From the NCBI RefSeq assembly GCF_046630445.1, contig NC_092333.1, positions 7,971,501 through 8,035,500 on the forward strand: a DNA stretch of 64,000 bases, written 5' to 3'. Below, one piece after another: positions 23,066-34,186 of the stretch. The position numbers were made by a program, and so were the translations under genes. The notes under the pieces are model-generated. The model was not told the origin of the DNA, searched no databases, and worked only from the letters and a program-made list of their open reading frames with translations. Position 1 is the first letter of the stretch. Every line of letters starts with the position of its first letter. This DNA comes from Rutidosis leptorrhynchoides. Its lineage: Eukaryota > Streptophyta > Magnoliopsida > Asterales > Asteraceae.

Positions 23066-23604
23066 CAAACTATATCAGACTGTATCAAAATTTAAAGCTT
23101 TTGCTATTATATGGGTGCTATACCAACTTTGAAAATTAAAAAATATCTTGAAGCGGCCTTGTTCCATTGTTATTCGGACATTGTAAATTCATCCATTACT
23201 TGTTCCCTGCTTCAATAAATTGCTAATCCATCCACCTTCTCCCCTGCTCATTAAAGGTGATTAGAAAATTAAGCTCCTCAACATCCTACACTATATTTAT
23301 AACAACACTCCGTTCATTTATACAAATAAATAACATAATAATAGTAACTCTTTATCAAAAGTTTTCATAAAACAGTATTAAAAAAACATTACACTCATCC
23401 ACCAATTCCATGGGTTGATTACTGTTCTTAAGGTTGAGATCAGACCGGAGTTGGAGCATCTGTTGACTTCAAAGTCCTGAACAAAATTGAAAAAATAATT
23501 AATGGCATATTCCATATTGTATAATATTAATATTACTAAGAAGTCAATATATGGTTAAACAATGGTTTATCATGTCCATGATTAAGTGTTTAATTAATGG
23601 CATG

Positions 23605-24303
23605 AAAATCACCTGCTTGGAAGAGCTGCAACAGAGTTCTCCAAACCACTAAACATATCACCACCTGCTACTGGTTGTTTCCCAATACGTGCATATGGTG
23701 GCAACATGCCAACCATATTTCTTGTCAAGTACTATATCTACCAAAAGATCAGCAGCATACAACTCGAATTCATACAGGAAATCTTTTCCTCTTTTTTGCG
23801 GAGTGGCTAGATGTTGCACAACAGGTATCGATCACTATTTACGTCTTGCAAAACAATTCTTAAAAGTTGAACCTTTTGTTGATCCAACTACTATTGCATC
23901 ATTAATGACAAGACATATCAAAAGGAAACCTCGATTCCAACTTTAAACAAAAAAGATGGATCATCTAGCATTCGGTTTTGAAATATTGCAAAGTTTTTAG
24001 TCAAGAAACCCATCACCCAACCTGTTTTCTGTATATTGAATTGCCAATATCTTCACCTTGCTCATAGTAGTTTCACCAGATTGAGTTACATGAATACTAA
24101 AGTTTGAATTTTGTTTCATATCAGATTAGAGGTTTATTTTAAAAAAAACATCCGTGCATGATTTTTAAACCCAAAATTGAAATCGAAACTGCAAAACATT
24201 CAAACCGAATTAGTGAATCGGAAACCCTAACAAAATCAATTTAGTATGACGAATAAATAAGAAACATCAAATCGTACCTAGAGAGGTGGTGTTATCGAAC
24301 TGC
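23605..24303 (-). pseudogene. RETICULATA-related (DUF3411) gene fragment
   Basis: Minus-strand frames contain, in family order, RMLDDPSFLFKVGIEV (near 23930-23980), VIDTCCAT (near 23815-23835), RGKDF followed by EFELYAADLLV (near 23750-23790), PYARIGKQP and then SGLENSVAALPS (near 23620-23695). These match conserved stretches of plant RETICULATA-related proteins, chloroplast envelope membrane proteins needed for mesophyll development. The pieces lie in different frames and are separated by an insertion near 23840-23925, so the gene is broken. A short first exon may start at 24302 (MQFDNTTSL, then a GTACG donor) after a CCCTAAT-rich leader at 24330-24400, but the N-terminal transit and DUF3411 beginning are absent. 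It may be a captured or duplicated fragment. Confidence 0.65.
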
Positions 24304-24460
24304 ATCTGATTTGGAGTTCCCTAATTTTAATCTGGGATTAGATTTTGAGCCCCTACTGTTATGCGTATGATTGAAGATGAGTGGATTAGGGTTTTGTTTT
24401 TTCTAGTGTCGTGAATGAATGAATGTTCATTAACCCTTCTTTGTTAATTTACTCCCGTGT

Positions 24461-25075
24461 ATTTTAGAATTAAAGGGTATTTTGGATATAGAGTGTATCT
24501 AAAGTGATTTATTAGCTAATATTTTTAGTAGATGATTAAGGACCGTTGGATTAAAGGGTAGTATTACGTAATTTTCTAATTTAATGGTAATTAAGGGAGT
24601 TTTAAAAATATTTATTAGCTAATCAAGACTCTCTTTAAATGTATATAGAGATAAAGATATAGGTTTAAATAGCGCAGCTTAGAAGCCCTTAATTGGATAT
24701 CTATTATGATATGCAATTATGCACAACTTTGCATAGATATGACACAATTTCTCACTTCTGCTGCAATATGATCGGAAAAAATTATAAATACAACTGAACT
24801 TTAATGGATATACACTACATATACGACAGTGCATGAATCTTAGTTAACCTTTGAAGATGTAATCAACAAACAAAAGACTTTTAGCTACAGTCGAACTTAA
24901 AAGACGTTAACTTCGTTCTATGATATTTCACAATAACGATATGGATTGTTATAGAACCTTAAACTTACACCCTTGGTTTAATATAAACCTTGCATTTCTA
25001 TTTATTTTCAAGGTAACATAAACCTTGTAAGGGATATTCGATAACATTAATCAACAAGTAGCTTAAAGTTACAAA
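24461..25075. other. Intergenic AT-rich sequence
   Basis: No coding frame, RNA gene or clear repeat end recognised between the RETICULATA-related remnant and the methyltransferase pseudogene. Two similar phrases with TTTATTAGCTAAT (near 24508 and 24609) make a weak direct repeat. Confidence 0.4.
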
Positions 25076-25454
25076 TCATTGTGGAAAGGCCTCGATAATC
25101 CATTCAAGTGCAGGGATCTTGATAATATTGTGACGGAAAAAGCCTCCTTCGGCAAGTAACTTATTCCATTCATTCTCCGTTCGTTCTCTTCCAGTAGAGA
25201 AATGTGAAAACATTACAAGATCAAAAGTAATACGAGTATCATCGAAAAGATCATCCCCATTGGGACGTTGGACGATCTCCACAATAACAAGTTTTCCGAA
25301 TTCTTTAGACAAAGCTTTTCGACAGTTTCTAAGTATCTTAATACAATCATCATCGCTCCAGTCGTGCAAAAGACAGAGAGTTGTAAAAGGTAGTATCATT
25401 ATTATCATTATTACTATAACAACATTCTTTATAGTACACACAAAAAAGTTCTAA

Positions 25455-25518
25455 AGTTTTCATGTTCGGGTTATTCGGGAGGGCGAGTAATCCAACCTCG
25501 TACTAAACTGTACGCATA
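25455..25518 (-). repeat. 3' part of a tRNA-derived SINE, separated from its head by Cassandra
   Basis: The minus strand from 25518 reads GCGTACAGTTTAGTACGAGG and then TTGGATTACTCG and CCCGAA. The same series appears at 26270-26350 (GCGTACATTAGAGTATGATG, TTGGATTACTCG). It looks like the tail of the SINE whose tRNA-like head is at 26136-26262. Confidence 0.45.
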
Positions 25519-25648
25519 TGTAACACCCTAGGCAATCCCACATCGCCCACGGACATGAGTGATCATGGGATTATAAGATAATACTCACGCTTAAATGACA
25601 CAACGCGTTTTGGGACCACAGGCAGAGCGGGTGTGCGAGTACGTTGTA

Positions 25649-25713
25649 GTTAAGCGTACTCGGGCGAGAGCACTACTAGGATGGGTGACCTCCTGGGAAA
25701 GTGTTTCTCGTGT
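25649..25713 (+). other. 5S rRNA-like segment in Cassandra LTR1
   Basis: GTTAAGCGTACTCGGGCGAG followed by ACTACTAGGATGGGTGACC corresponds to the A-box, intermediate element and C-box of plant 5S rDNA. It is a pol III internal promoter relic and not a 5S gene: the 5' half is missing. Confidence 0.8.
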
Positions 25714-26003
25714 GTGGTCGCCAAGAAAAAGCCGTGCGCCTGCGGGCAAAGCAGACAACATTGTGGTCATGTTAAACTGGGGTGTTACAGTATGGTATCA
25801 GAGCCACTCATGTGCCGTTGGGGGTGGTGGGGCAAATCTCATCGAGGACAATGAGTCCCTAAGGGGGGTGAGTTGTAACACCCTAGGCAAATCTCACATC
25901 GCCCACGAACATGAGTGATCATGGGATTATAAGGTAATACTCACGCTTAAATGACACAACGCGTTTTGGGACCACAGGCAGAGCGGGTGTGCGAGTACGT
26001 TGT

Positions 26004-26075
26004 GGTTAAGCGTGTTCGGGCCAGAGCACTACTAGGATGGGTGACCTCCTGGGAAAGTGATTCTCGTTGTGATTG
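26004..26075 (+). other. 5S rRNA-like segment in Cassandra LTR2
   Basis: Same structure as in LTR1 with small changes (GTTAAGCGTGTTCGGG, closer to canonical 5S), again including GGATGGGTGACCTCCTGGGA. Confidence 0.8.
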
Positions 26076-26135
26076 CCAAGAAAAAGCTGTGCGCCTGCGG
26101 GCAAAGCGGACAATATTGTGGTCATGTTAAGCTGG

Positions 26136-26262
26136 CACAACATCCCATCATGATTACTCCCTGACTATTTCCAACCCTTCCCTGACCACCATAAGATTCA
26201 AACCTAAGACCTCTAGCAAGGATTTTAGGCCCCATCCACTGTGCTACCTTAGGATGGTTTAA
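26136..26262 (-). repeat. tRNA-derived SINE head interrupted by Cassandra
   Basis: The minus strand reads GGTAGCACAGTGG (A-box-like), then CTTAGGTTTGAATCTTATGG (B-box-like, one base off) at normal spacing, followed by GGTCAGGGAAGGG. The body then meets the Cassandra LTR2 remnant and appears to resume at 25518. Confidence 0.6.
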
Positions 26263-26267
26263 AAGTT

Positions 26268-26352
26268 ATAAGTTTTTCCCTATTCGAGTTACCCGGGAGA
26301 ACGAGTAATCCAACATCATACTCTAATGTACGCAACCCAGCAATATTACTCC
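26268..26352 (-). repeat. Tail of a second SINE copy
   Basis: The minus strand contains GGGGAGTAATATTGCTGGG, GCGTACATTAGAG, TTGGATTACTCG and ends in GGGAAAAACTTATAAC. It matches the split copy and lies directly before that copy's head, so two related SINEs sit in tandem. Confidence 0.45.
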
Positions 26353-27466
26353 CCGGCTATTTACCTCTTACAGAACACAAAAGGAATCATAATCATAAAT
26401 TCATCATAATAAGTTATTAACATGGAAATTAATTAACCTTCATGAATATTGTTTCCGCAGGAGGAATAGATTTAAACATGTCCCCAACAACATGCGTTAC
26501 CCCGTCACATCGGTGCAGTAGAAATAACATGAGGCAAATCAAAGTTGATCCCTCGGAGATGAGGATATGCCTTCACAATCTCTGATATCACCACCCCAAT
26601 TCCACCCCCAACATCCACTACGATTCCTGTTGACGCAAGAAATCCGTTCCTATATGCTTTAATTACAGCATTTGTGGTAATCTATGCAGTACACGCCAGG
26701 CCATCGTTAAAAGTCTTGTTGAATTTTGAATTATGTGAACAAAATTCAAACAACTCTTCTCCATGTGTTATTTTAAAAGCCGTACCACCTTCTTTAATGC
26801 ATTGACTTAGTACTTGTAGATGTGAGGACAAATTTGGATCCGTTGGCAACATTACAATTGGTGCCAAGGTCCTGGTGTTATCACATAACAACCAGATAGA
26901 GCAATGGTTAAGCGTGTACATAGTTTTTGCATCCACACCTTCATTTTCTTCTGCTTGGGATATTTCATCGAACACCTTTTTGTGGACCAAGAACGTCATG
27001 AGTCGTTTAAGCCCATCAATGTTAATTGATGAAGAGTCAATAGCATCAGCGATTTCTGACAATGTGGTAGGCCGGCCGTGACTTTTTATTATATCAGCAA
27101 TTCGCAGTTCCACACAACATCTGAGGGCCATACCATCAAAAACTCCATATAGGTACCGCAATATTTGTGTTTGGCCTGTTAGTGCTGCATCAACCTCAAT
27201 TTCATTTTGAGTGTTCATGGCTACAGAAACACTTGTGCTTTTCAATGAGTTTATGGAATAAAAACTTAAGACACATATTTATGTACAAGAAATGGGATCT
27301 AGTACAAGATAAGCTGATCGAAAAGACCTATCCTCCTAACTCTTATCTAAAGAATGTGACAACGAGTGACATGTTTCTCCTTAAAAAGAAATTATCAAAT
27401 TCAAATTGGTTAAGTATCAGTAAGACAATAAGTAGGCAAATTGAACACTACATCAGTTAGATATTA

Positions 27467-27620
27467 AGGTGTTTTTATCTGAAGGTCTGCGAACCACGTT
27501 TGTAAAAAAGATGTGATCTGAAAATTTGCATGCTAAACATTAAGGACTATTTGTTTTTATGTCTGCGCCCCCGCAAACATAAGGGACTTACGTCTGCAGA
27601 GTGAAAAACAAAAAACACCT
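27467..27620. mobile_element. Small MITE-like element with 10-bp terminal inverted repeats
   Basis: AGGTGTTTTT at 27467-27476 and its exact complement AAAAACACCT at 27611-27620 bound 154 bp. The interior has GTCTGCG and GTCTGCAG repeats near both ends, a hAT-like look. No convincing target duplication is visible, so the call is tentative. It lies between the methyltransferase pseudogene and the TFIIIC gene. Confidence 0.35.
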
Positions 27621-27842
27621 AAATTATTGGTGGGTATGGTTTGGTTATCAATTTCTTGCGAGAATGTGAGGTATTTTGTTCTTGATTTTACCTGATTCTT
27701 ATCTACAAAAACAGTAACATAAAGTTGTGTTTGATGCAATTACCTAAATTTAACCCAAACTTAAAGATCACGTAATGTATTTAATCATCAAGAAAACATG
27801 CGCACTATGAAATATAAGAAACTACCATTAAAACGAAGAATA

Positions 27843-30800
27843 CTAGTAGTCATCATCAGACTCGTTTCCATCACTGTATTGATCATATATCTGATATTCT
27901 CCATCGCTGTTTTCATCATCTTGGCTGCCTCCACCGTACGGAAAGCTACCAAACAGATCTTGTAAGTAGTTCTTTGATATATTATTCTCTTCGTTTATAG
28001 CTTTGCAGTGTATAGGAAATCTCAAACAAATAATAATTAGTAAAATTAATGTAAATAGACATCGGGTCAAATTCTAGCATTCTTTCTCAAATGAGAAAGC
28101 AAAAATTATTTATAGAAACTAAAACATGAACATAAAGTTGATTACCTTCTTGGGGGTAACCCAACTTTTTTTTTTCAACAACACACACACACACCACACC
28201 CTTTATATCCCAACTTTTATGTTCATGTTCATTAATAAAAAAAAAAAAAGAACCCTCGAACTTTCTTAAGTTTTAATTCAGGGTTCTCATGGTCAAAGTT
28301 ATGGGTATGTGGGCATCATGAACCAAATGACATTTTTAGTATTGAGGGATTTTACAAGAGTAAATTATTACTCCGACAGCAACTGCAATACAGTAGTTTA
28401 CCTTTTTATTAGAAATGTAACTGATATAATATAAAGGATACAAGATGGTTCTGGAAGCAAATCAGTCCCGTCACCAGTCTAGAAACAGACATGAGGAATA
28501 AGTATATTAGAAGAAAATTTGAAAATAACATAACTTCTGTATTCTGGATAACATTTATATGAATATGTGATATTATCAATTACATGACACAAAAAGCTTT
28601 CAAATTTACCAAATTTCTTGTTTCGAATAGTCATTTATTAGCTTTTTTTACCTAAATATAAAGGTCCCTTGTCCATTAGAATTTAAAATTTAAGTATTTG
28701 AGTTTTTTTTTTTTTTAGTTATAAAAAGTCAATTGTCCAGTGTTAAGATATTTCGAAAGGTAAATAGGAGGAAAAAATTTGTAGGTGGTAAAAACCATTA
28801 TAACCCTTATTGGTAAAGTTAGATACTTTTTGGTCAATTAAATAAACATTGTATGATTGTATAACCTGAAAAAATTAGGCACAAGTAACATTTACCATGT
28901 CGAATCCCTCAGATGCATCGAAATCATTGCCTAAATTCTCATCCTCCATATCATCATCATCATCTTCTTCTTCTTCTTCTTCTTCTTCTTCTTCTTCTAC
29001 ATCATCATCATCAACACCATCATCATCTTCATCGTTGCTCATTTCCTTCTCTTCAATATGTCCCTCCACTGCATAGTTACATGCAATCATGATGAAACCG
29101 ATAAAATAAACATGCATCTTTTAGTGCAATAAAAAGTTGTAGAATAGAATAAAGTTGAGCGTAATTCTGCACCTTTGTTGGATTGTTGACGTTTGTCTTC
29201 ATTAACTGTCTGCTCTTTAAACACTGTTCTGGTTCTTTTTGATTTTTCAAGACGTGAAGTTTTTGATTTTAATAAGGATTCTGCATCTGAGTTTGGATAT
29301 ACCGAAAGGAACCTCACAGCGACACATAATAAAAAAATATCGTATATGTGTGGAGGGAACCAGCCCGTTGCTAACTGCAAAGTAAAGGATTTCACAAATA
29401 GATGTGCAAATAAATTAATTAATGTAAAATCGAAGTAAACAACTGAAGAAAGTATCCCACAACAACAATTGTGACTCTGTTTACAGATATGGATTGCAGT
29501 TTCGACCCATTCACATATAAAGAAACGGGTCAGATGGGTCAAGATTTTCCAAAAATCAAATTTTAGCGAAGTAAGCTTCATGAATCATTTAATCAAAAAT
29601 CAGGATTACAAATAAGTTTATATAACTTGTGTAATCATATTTGATACTAACTGGAGTATTATATAGCTTACAGTGCAGGTCATTTGTGTTGAAGGCTTTT
29701 TAATCTCTTGTTGAATGTAATCATCATCAAGTTCAAAAAGCTGAAGGGAAACTTGACATTTATACGGGAAAACTTTGAACGCACATAGATCCTTCCAGTT
29801 ATTCTTCAACCTAAGGGTACAAAAACAATTTTAAACTCCTTTCAAAGATTTGAATTCTATTTCTTTTTTATTTTTTAATGTACAAAATATGCGTATAGAG
29901 AAGAATTAAATCAAATGATATTTTAGTAATTTGTTACCCGGATGCAATGCCAGAAAGACAATAGCTTCGTAAGGATTCTGGTACTCTGAAGTCGATCCTC
30001 TGATATCTATTGGTAATATACTCCAATTACTAAGCAAATAAATACAGTAGATATACAATATATACAAAATGGGCCAGATATATAGACTGTAAAAGTAGAA
30101 AATTTAGCAACTCAAATATTCATTAAAAAAATAGCTAAAATGAAATTAATGGATCAAATATTGCCCAAGACGTACTCAAATTTTTTCCCCTTAAAATTTA
30201 TCTAATTATTCTAATAAATGGATTTTGTGAACAAAACTCTGAAGTATAAATAATCACACAAAATATGGATAATTGTGTTGGAAGGTTGACCCGGCCATTT
30301 GGAAAGGTATAAATTACCTATATTAACCCATAACACCCCGTCCAACTTGCTTGTATTGCCAATCCGACAACCCACAATGGAAAAGTATACAGTTTTACAC
30401 GAAACAACAAACGTTCTAGTATATAGTCAAAAAAAATCCTCACATGCGAGACTCTGGATCTTTGCGTGGATCATATCCTTTTTTGATCCAAAACCTTTGA
30501 AAGGGTCCATTTGAAAAATAATACGCTACCCTGAAAAGAAGCCTGTAAACAAGGTTATATTAATTACGAAACATCCATATAAAGAAAGTTAATATTTTAT
30601 ATTATAATCTCACAAGGCCATAATTGTCAACATTAATAGTCTTATAAAATTCAAAACAAAAAAATACTGTTCTAATCTGACATTAAAAGATAGTACATAG
30701 TACATTAAAAGACACTTGGCCCATATATTTATGTAAGGAAGTTTATAAACATACCTCCTTATATAGTTATCGACAAGTTTAAGACCTTTATCAGACAAAT

Positions 30801-32604
30801 GTTCAGATAAAGATTCTTTAATCCATACGGGACGCTCATCAAACATTTCATATACAGCCATTTGACATTTCCATTCATCGGTTCCTATTTGTATGTATTT
30901 CTCCCAATCTACTTTCTTAGGAACATGTATGAATGTTAAGGCAACAAATATCATAATACTCGAAACACGTAATTAAATAGGTTGTGAATATGCACATAAA
31001 AAAGTTTCAAAAAGTAAGGATATTATCTTTAGTATTGAAGTCAATTGCAAGGCTTGGTTCTATGTCCTTCTGTATTTACACATAAAAATATTACAATAAA
31101 AAAATCATAGGAGGTATACCTATACCTATACCTATTAATAATATAAAGTATAAACATAAAAAATGAAAAAAAAAAAAAACTGATTGATCATACCTCCCAA
31201 TGGTTTTTCACAATCCCCTCTTGTTTCTTTTTCAGGCTGATATACATCGATGGTTTCAATCTGAAACCATAAACTCACATTATTTAATCAGAGCATGATG
31301 ATAAAATTCAACAGAAATAAATACACGGTCTTTAAACTTATTGATATCAAATAGGAAACAATAACAAAGCCAAATCACATCAAATTGATTAACAAAATAA
31401 TTTAATAATAATCTTACACAACATTCTCGGGTATGTTCTTAATTGAAAAAAGAGGTGGCAATAAAATCATCAAATCCTCTTGATCTGCATCAATAAGGCC
31501 ACGTTTTTCTGCAGAATTGTAAAAACGTAAAATATATATACATAACGTTAATATACCCATACCTAAATTCATTAAATCTTGATTAATTAAAGAATAACAT
31601 TGGCCCGCACACACAAAAACATAGAAGGATTAGGGCCGCACCAAAGTGAGGTTCCACGTCAGCCCAGTTTCTCTTCTTTTTCCGTGCAACATCAGCATGA
31701 ACAGCAAGAACATGTTGATAGTCTACCATTCCTGTATTATTCGAACACACAAGAATATATAATAGTAGAGATAGCAAAATTGGTGGACCAGACAGATTAC
31801 TTACGTTAAACTTCAAAGTGGGTTCAGGTGAAAACAAGGAACGTTTATATTGGTTGACCCAATTTAGTGTTTGCCCATTTGTATATAAATCTTTAATATT
31901 TAACTACTGTGTTAGATATTATGACAAAACTATATCATCATAAACGTCCTATGCACTCAAAATATTCTTTGGACGACTTTTGGCCTGATTCAACTATTTT
32001 TTTTATTTGGCGGGTTCGACCCGTTAGGAAGAAAGATAACCCAAACTAGCCTATTATACGTAAAAGGATTGAAATTCGCAATCATTTACTTGAATGAAAG
32101 AATCATATAGGTTAGAAAATTTCTAACCTTTAAAATTATACGCTTCCGATACATGACTAACAATATCGGCACAAATCTCAACTTCAGATCCTTCAGACGT
32201 TTGTGTCTGGTCATGATCTACATTAGTATTATTAAGTTTTGATATTTTCAACAAAAACTGATTACAATTAGAACGCTCCCCAAAAGCAGGATGTGAGTAC
32301 GGATCTTCAGGGCGAAAGTGAAGTTCTAAATTGTTTGTTGGCGACTGTCTAGCCTACAACATAATGACTAAAATTAGTCCAATTAATTATGATATTATGA
32401 TACTATATCATAAGCAGATTAATTTGATGCATGAATATTTGGTTGTGGTAAACTAGTAATCGAGAATACCTTGGCAATACCTTCGGGCCCACCAAGAGTC
32501 ATCAAGGCACGTTCCGTAGATGAAGGATAACCAGGATAGTTAACTGCAAAGACCTTTTTGCTTGGTAAAATACCTGAAATCGACCCATCTTTAATCACTC
32601 CCAT
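27843..32604 (-). CDS. GTF3C5: General transcription factor 3C polypeptide 5-like (TFIIIC subunit, tau95/TFIIIC63 homologue)
   Basis: The product belongs to TFIIIC, which binds the A and B boxes of tRNA genes in the nucleus and recruits TFIIIB and Pol III. Coding exons by GT-AG and frame continuity: 32604-32470, 32353-32128, 31731-31642, 31508-31418, 31260-31194, 31069-31024, 30926-30755, 30542-30444, 30006-29938, 29810-29672, 29374-29173, 29068-28896, about 27986-27843. This gives about 550 residues, near the usual plant length. Recognised stretches: MGVIKDGSISGILPS, YPGYPSS, HFRPEDPYSHPAFGE, MVDYQHVLAVHADVARKKKR, QEDLMILLPPLF, FSNGPFQRFWIKKGYDPRKD and RIDFRVPESLRSYCLSG. A long Glu/Asp tract and an acidic tail ending SDDDY follow. 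All frames join without stops. The last acceptor could be 27971 instead. One intron is AT-AC. This is the only host gene here that looks intact. Confidence 0.88.
28124..28228. repeat. Inverted repeat in the last intron of the TFIIIC5 gene
   Basis: ACATGAACATAAAGTTG at 28124-28140 is repeated in inverse orientation at 28211-28228 with one extra A. The loop holds poly-T and a CA tract. Possibly a fold-back MITE relic. Confidence 0.5.
30927..31023 (-). other. AT-AC U12-type intron in the TFIIIC5 gene (97 nt)
   Basis: No GT-AG solution joins the exons coding SLAIDFNTKD and PKKVDWEKY. On the minus strand the intron begins ATATCCTTAC at 31023, an exact U12 donor. It contains TGCCTTAAC, close to the TTCCTTAAC branch consensus, and ends in CATAC with AC at 30927, about 10 nt past the branch adenosine. 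Splicing gives GATA+ATGTTCC, which restores the frame. Confidence 0.85.
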
Positions 32605-33480
32605 TGGTCTTGTTATAACTGCAAGAATTAGTAATGAACTCAAGTCATTGTTACGGGAAGGAAAAAATTACTGCGCCTAATGCCTACAATCAGTAACAAG
32701 CCTAAAAAATGAATTTGTTTGTGTTAACTGGAGTACTTACTATATGATTACATACATCAGTAATAGAAAGCAGCAAGGGTATCAGTATATCACTATTAGT
32801 AAATAAATGTAAACAACACGGCACATCGATACGACATTCCTAACGGAAGTAAGTTAATTCTATACGTGGCTTTGAAGATGTGTTTTAGAATTGCTTTTTT
32901 AAAGTGCTTATCTTCTTATGAAAAATTAACAGGTACTATTTCATTTCAAAAAGGCAAGTAACAACTTTTCAAGAGAGTGTTCAACAATTACTTATCTGCC
33001 GTAAATTAACAAAAAATAACAATAATAATAATTTATTAGCAAAGACGTTTATATAAGAAGTCCCAAACCCACTTAACTCAACTGGAATATGTATATCCTG
33101 CTGCACTTGAATTCAATATGTACACATTAACTGTTTGATACAAATATGAGCAAAAAAAAAAAAAAAAAAAACCTAATACACATAAGAAAATAATGAATAC
33201 GGAGTATACAAAACGAATTAAGATAGCATACTTAATTTGAATTTCAACTTTTATGTACATATCCAAACTTTAAGTAAAAGATAATTACTTTTCACATCAG
33301 ACTCGTTGTGCATCAGGCATATTATACCATAAGTTAATTTTTAACATTTATTTTGCAAACCCTAATTTAATTAAGTAAAAGGGTTACCTGAATTAAACTA
33401 AAGATAAATGTTGAGACTGGAAACTTTAGGTTGAAGATGAAGAACAAGTACCCATTTCAATAGATGGCTTCTATTTAACT
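32605..33480 (-). promoter_or_regulatory. 5' UTR, UTR intron and promoter side of the TFIIIC5 gene
   Basis: The start codon at 32604-32602 is preceded by 14 nt of UTR and an acceptor, TTCTTGCAG, at 32619-32621. A matching donor, TTCAG|GTAACCC, lies at 33388/33387, so a non-coding first exon of roughly 90 nt (33388-33480) is likely. The 0.77-kb intron contains a poly-A tract (33153-33170) and no coding frame. I see no unambiguous TATA box. Confidence 0.5.
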
Positions 33481-33743
33481 TCGTAAATTGATTATTGCCA
33501 GTTGGGAAGAAAGAATTCAAGAAACAAAACGAAACGACATGATCGATCGTAATCATAGGAGGACAAAATGTTTTTTAAGCCCACACTGTAATAAGGCTTA
33601 TTAATTTATCCTTTTGTTGAGTAGTTGGCTTTTGGGCCTGGGACAAATCCAATTACACAAAAATGTAAACAATAAAATTTAGTGGGCCACTAGAAGCAGG
33701 AACCCCTTATTGGGTCCGGCTCTGGTAAGTAAGGGGACTGGGG
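33481..33743. other. Intergenic sequence upstream of the TFIIIC5 gene
   Basis: AT-rich sequence with GGCTTTTGGGCCTGGGAC-type GGCC phrases near 33560-33650. It is probably the promoter region; nothing else recognised. Confidence 0.3.
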
Positions 33744-33752
33744 GAGATAAAG

Positions 33753-33870
33753 GGGTTTATCACCAAAAAGTCTAAAAAAAATTTCACCCCTTGCATTGCA
33801 TTGGAGCCAAAAAATAAAAAATAAAAAAAAAAACTTGACAATTTGCTCTCGCAAGAAGCAAGTGACCTTG
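33753..33870 (+). repeat. Left terminal inverted repeat of the MULE
   Basis: Complementary to 35985-36093 with small indels in the A-rich stretches; it ends in the GCAAG-containing subterminal repeats. Confidence 0.8.
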
Positions 33871-34186
33871 CGTCCTTTTCTTAAAAAAAATAGGGTTAAA
33901 TGACAACTATTACCTGGCATTCCACACTTTTGCACGAATTCGCAAACACGTAAAAACACACATACAAAGTCGATCCGCAAAAACGCAAGCACAAACGTAA
34001 AATTCTCTTCACCATCATTCGCTACTACCATATTTTCCTCCATCATCACCTCCACTACCACTAACCCCCTCTAGCCACCACCGGTCACCGTGTGAGCTTC
34101 AATTCCCGTCGCAACAAGCCCAAGCTTTCACGCAAAACAATTAGGGTTTTCGAGAAAAATCAACCAAATAATCAACCTTGCAACGA

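Larger units (their letters stand above)
25519..26135 (+). mobile_element. Cassandra-type TRIM retrotransposon carrying 5S rRNA-like sequence in its LTRs
   Basis: LTR1 is 25519-25789 (271 bp) and starts TGTAACACCCTAGGC and ends GGTGTTACA. LTR2 starts at 25873 with the same sequence and stops at 26135 without the last dozen bases. Between them lie a tRNA-iMet PBS, TGGTATCAGAGCC (25793-25805), and a purine-rich AGGGGGGTGAGT PPT just before LTR2. The internal region is only about 83 bp and has no coding capacity, as expected for a terminal-repeat retrotransposon in miniature. Both LTRs contain the 3' half of plant 5S rRNA. The element lies in the methyltransferase intron and inside a SINE. The damaged LTR2 end removes a clean target duplication. 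Confidence 0.85.
25076..27245 (-). pseudogene. Class II small-molecule O-methyltransferase pseudogene (two exons)
   Basis: Exon 1 (27245-26438) encodes the dimerisation/N-terminal domain (TGQTQILRYLYGVFDGMAL onward) and then the SAM-binding motif VVDVGGGIG and a GINFDLPHVI segment, ending PAETIFMK at a GT donor. Exon 2 (about 25372-25076) encodes the catalytic His region LLHDWSDDDCIKIL and the C-terminus to a TGA. This is the arrangement of plant COMT-like enzymes that methylate phenolics with S-adenosylmethionine in the cytosol. Lesions: an in-frame TAG after GLACTA (26682-26684); a frameshift near 26510, just past ISTAPM; and no AG acceptor before LLHDW, where the usual Trp codon and acceptor seem deleted. 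The intron also holds a Cassandra element and SINE pieces. The substrate cannot be inferred. Confidence 0.8.

Noticed and set aside
23675-23946. Plus-strand ORFs of 62 and 85 codons
   Set aside because: Antisense to the RETICULATA-related segments, which match on the minus strand.
25595-25918. 107-codon plus-strand ORF
   Set aside because: Runs across the Cassandra LTR, PBS and PPT; not a protein gene.
25649-26075. Possible 5S rRNA genes
   Set aside because: Only the 3' half of 5S is present, twice, exactly inside Cassandra LTRs.
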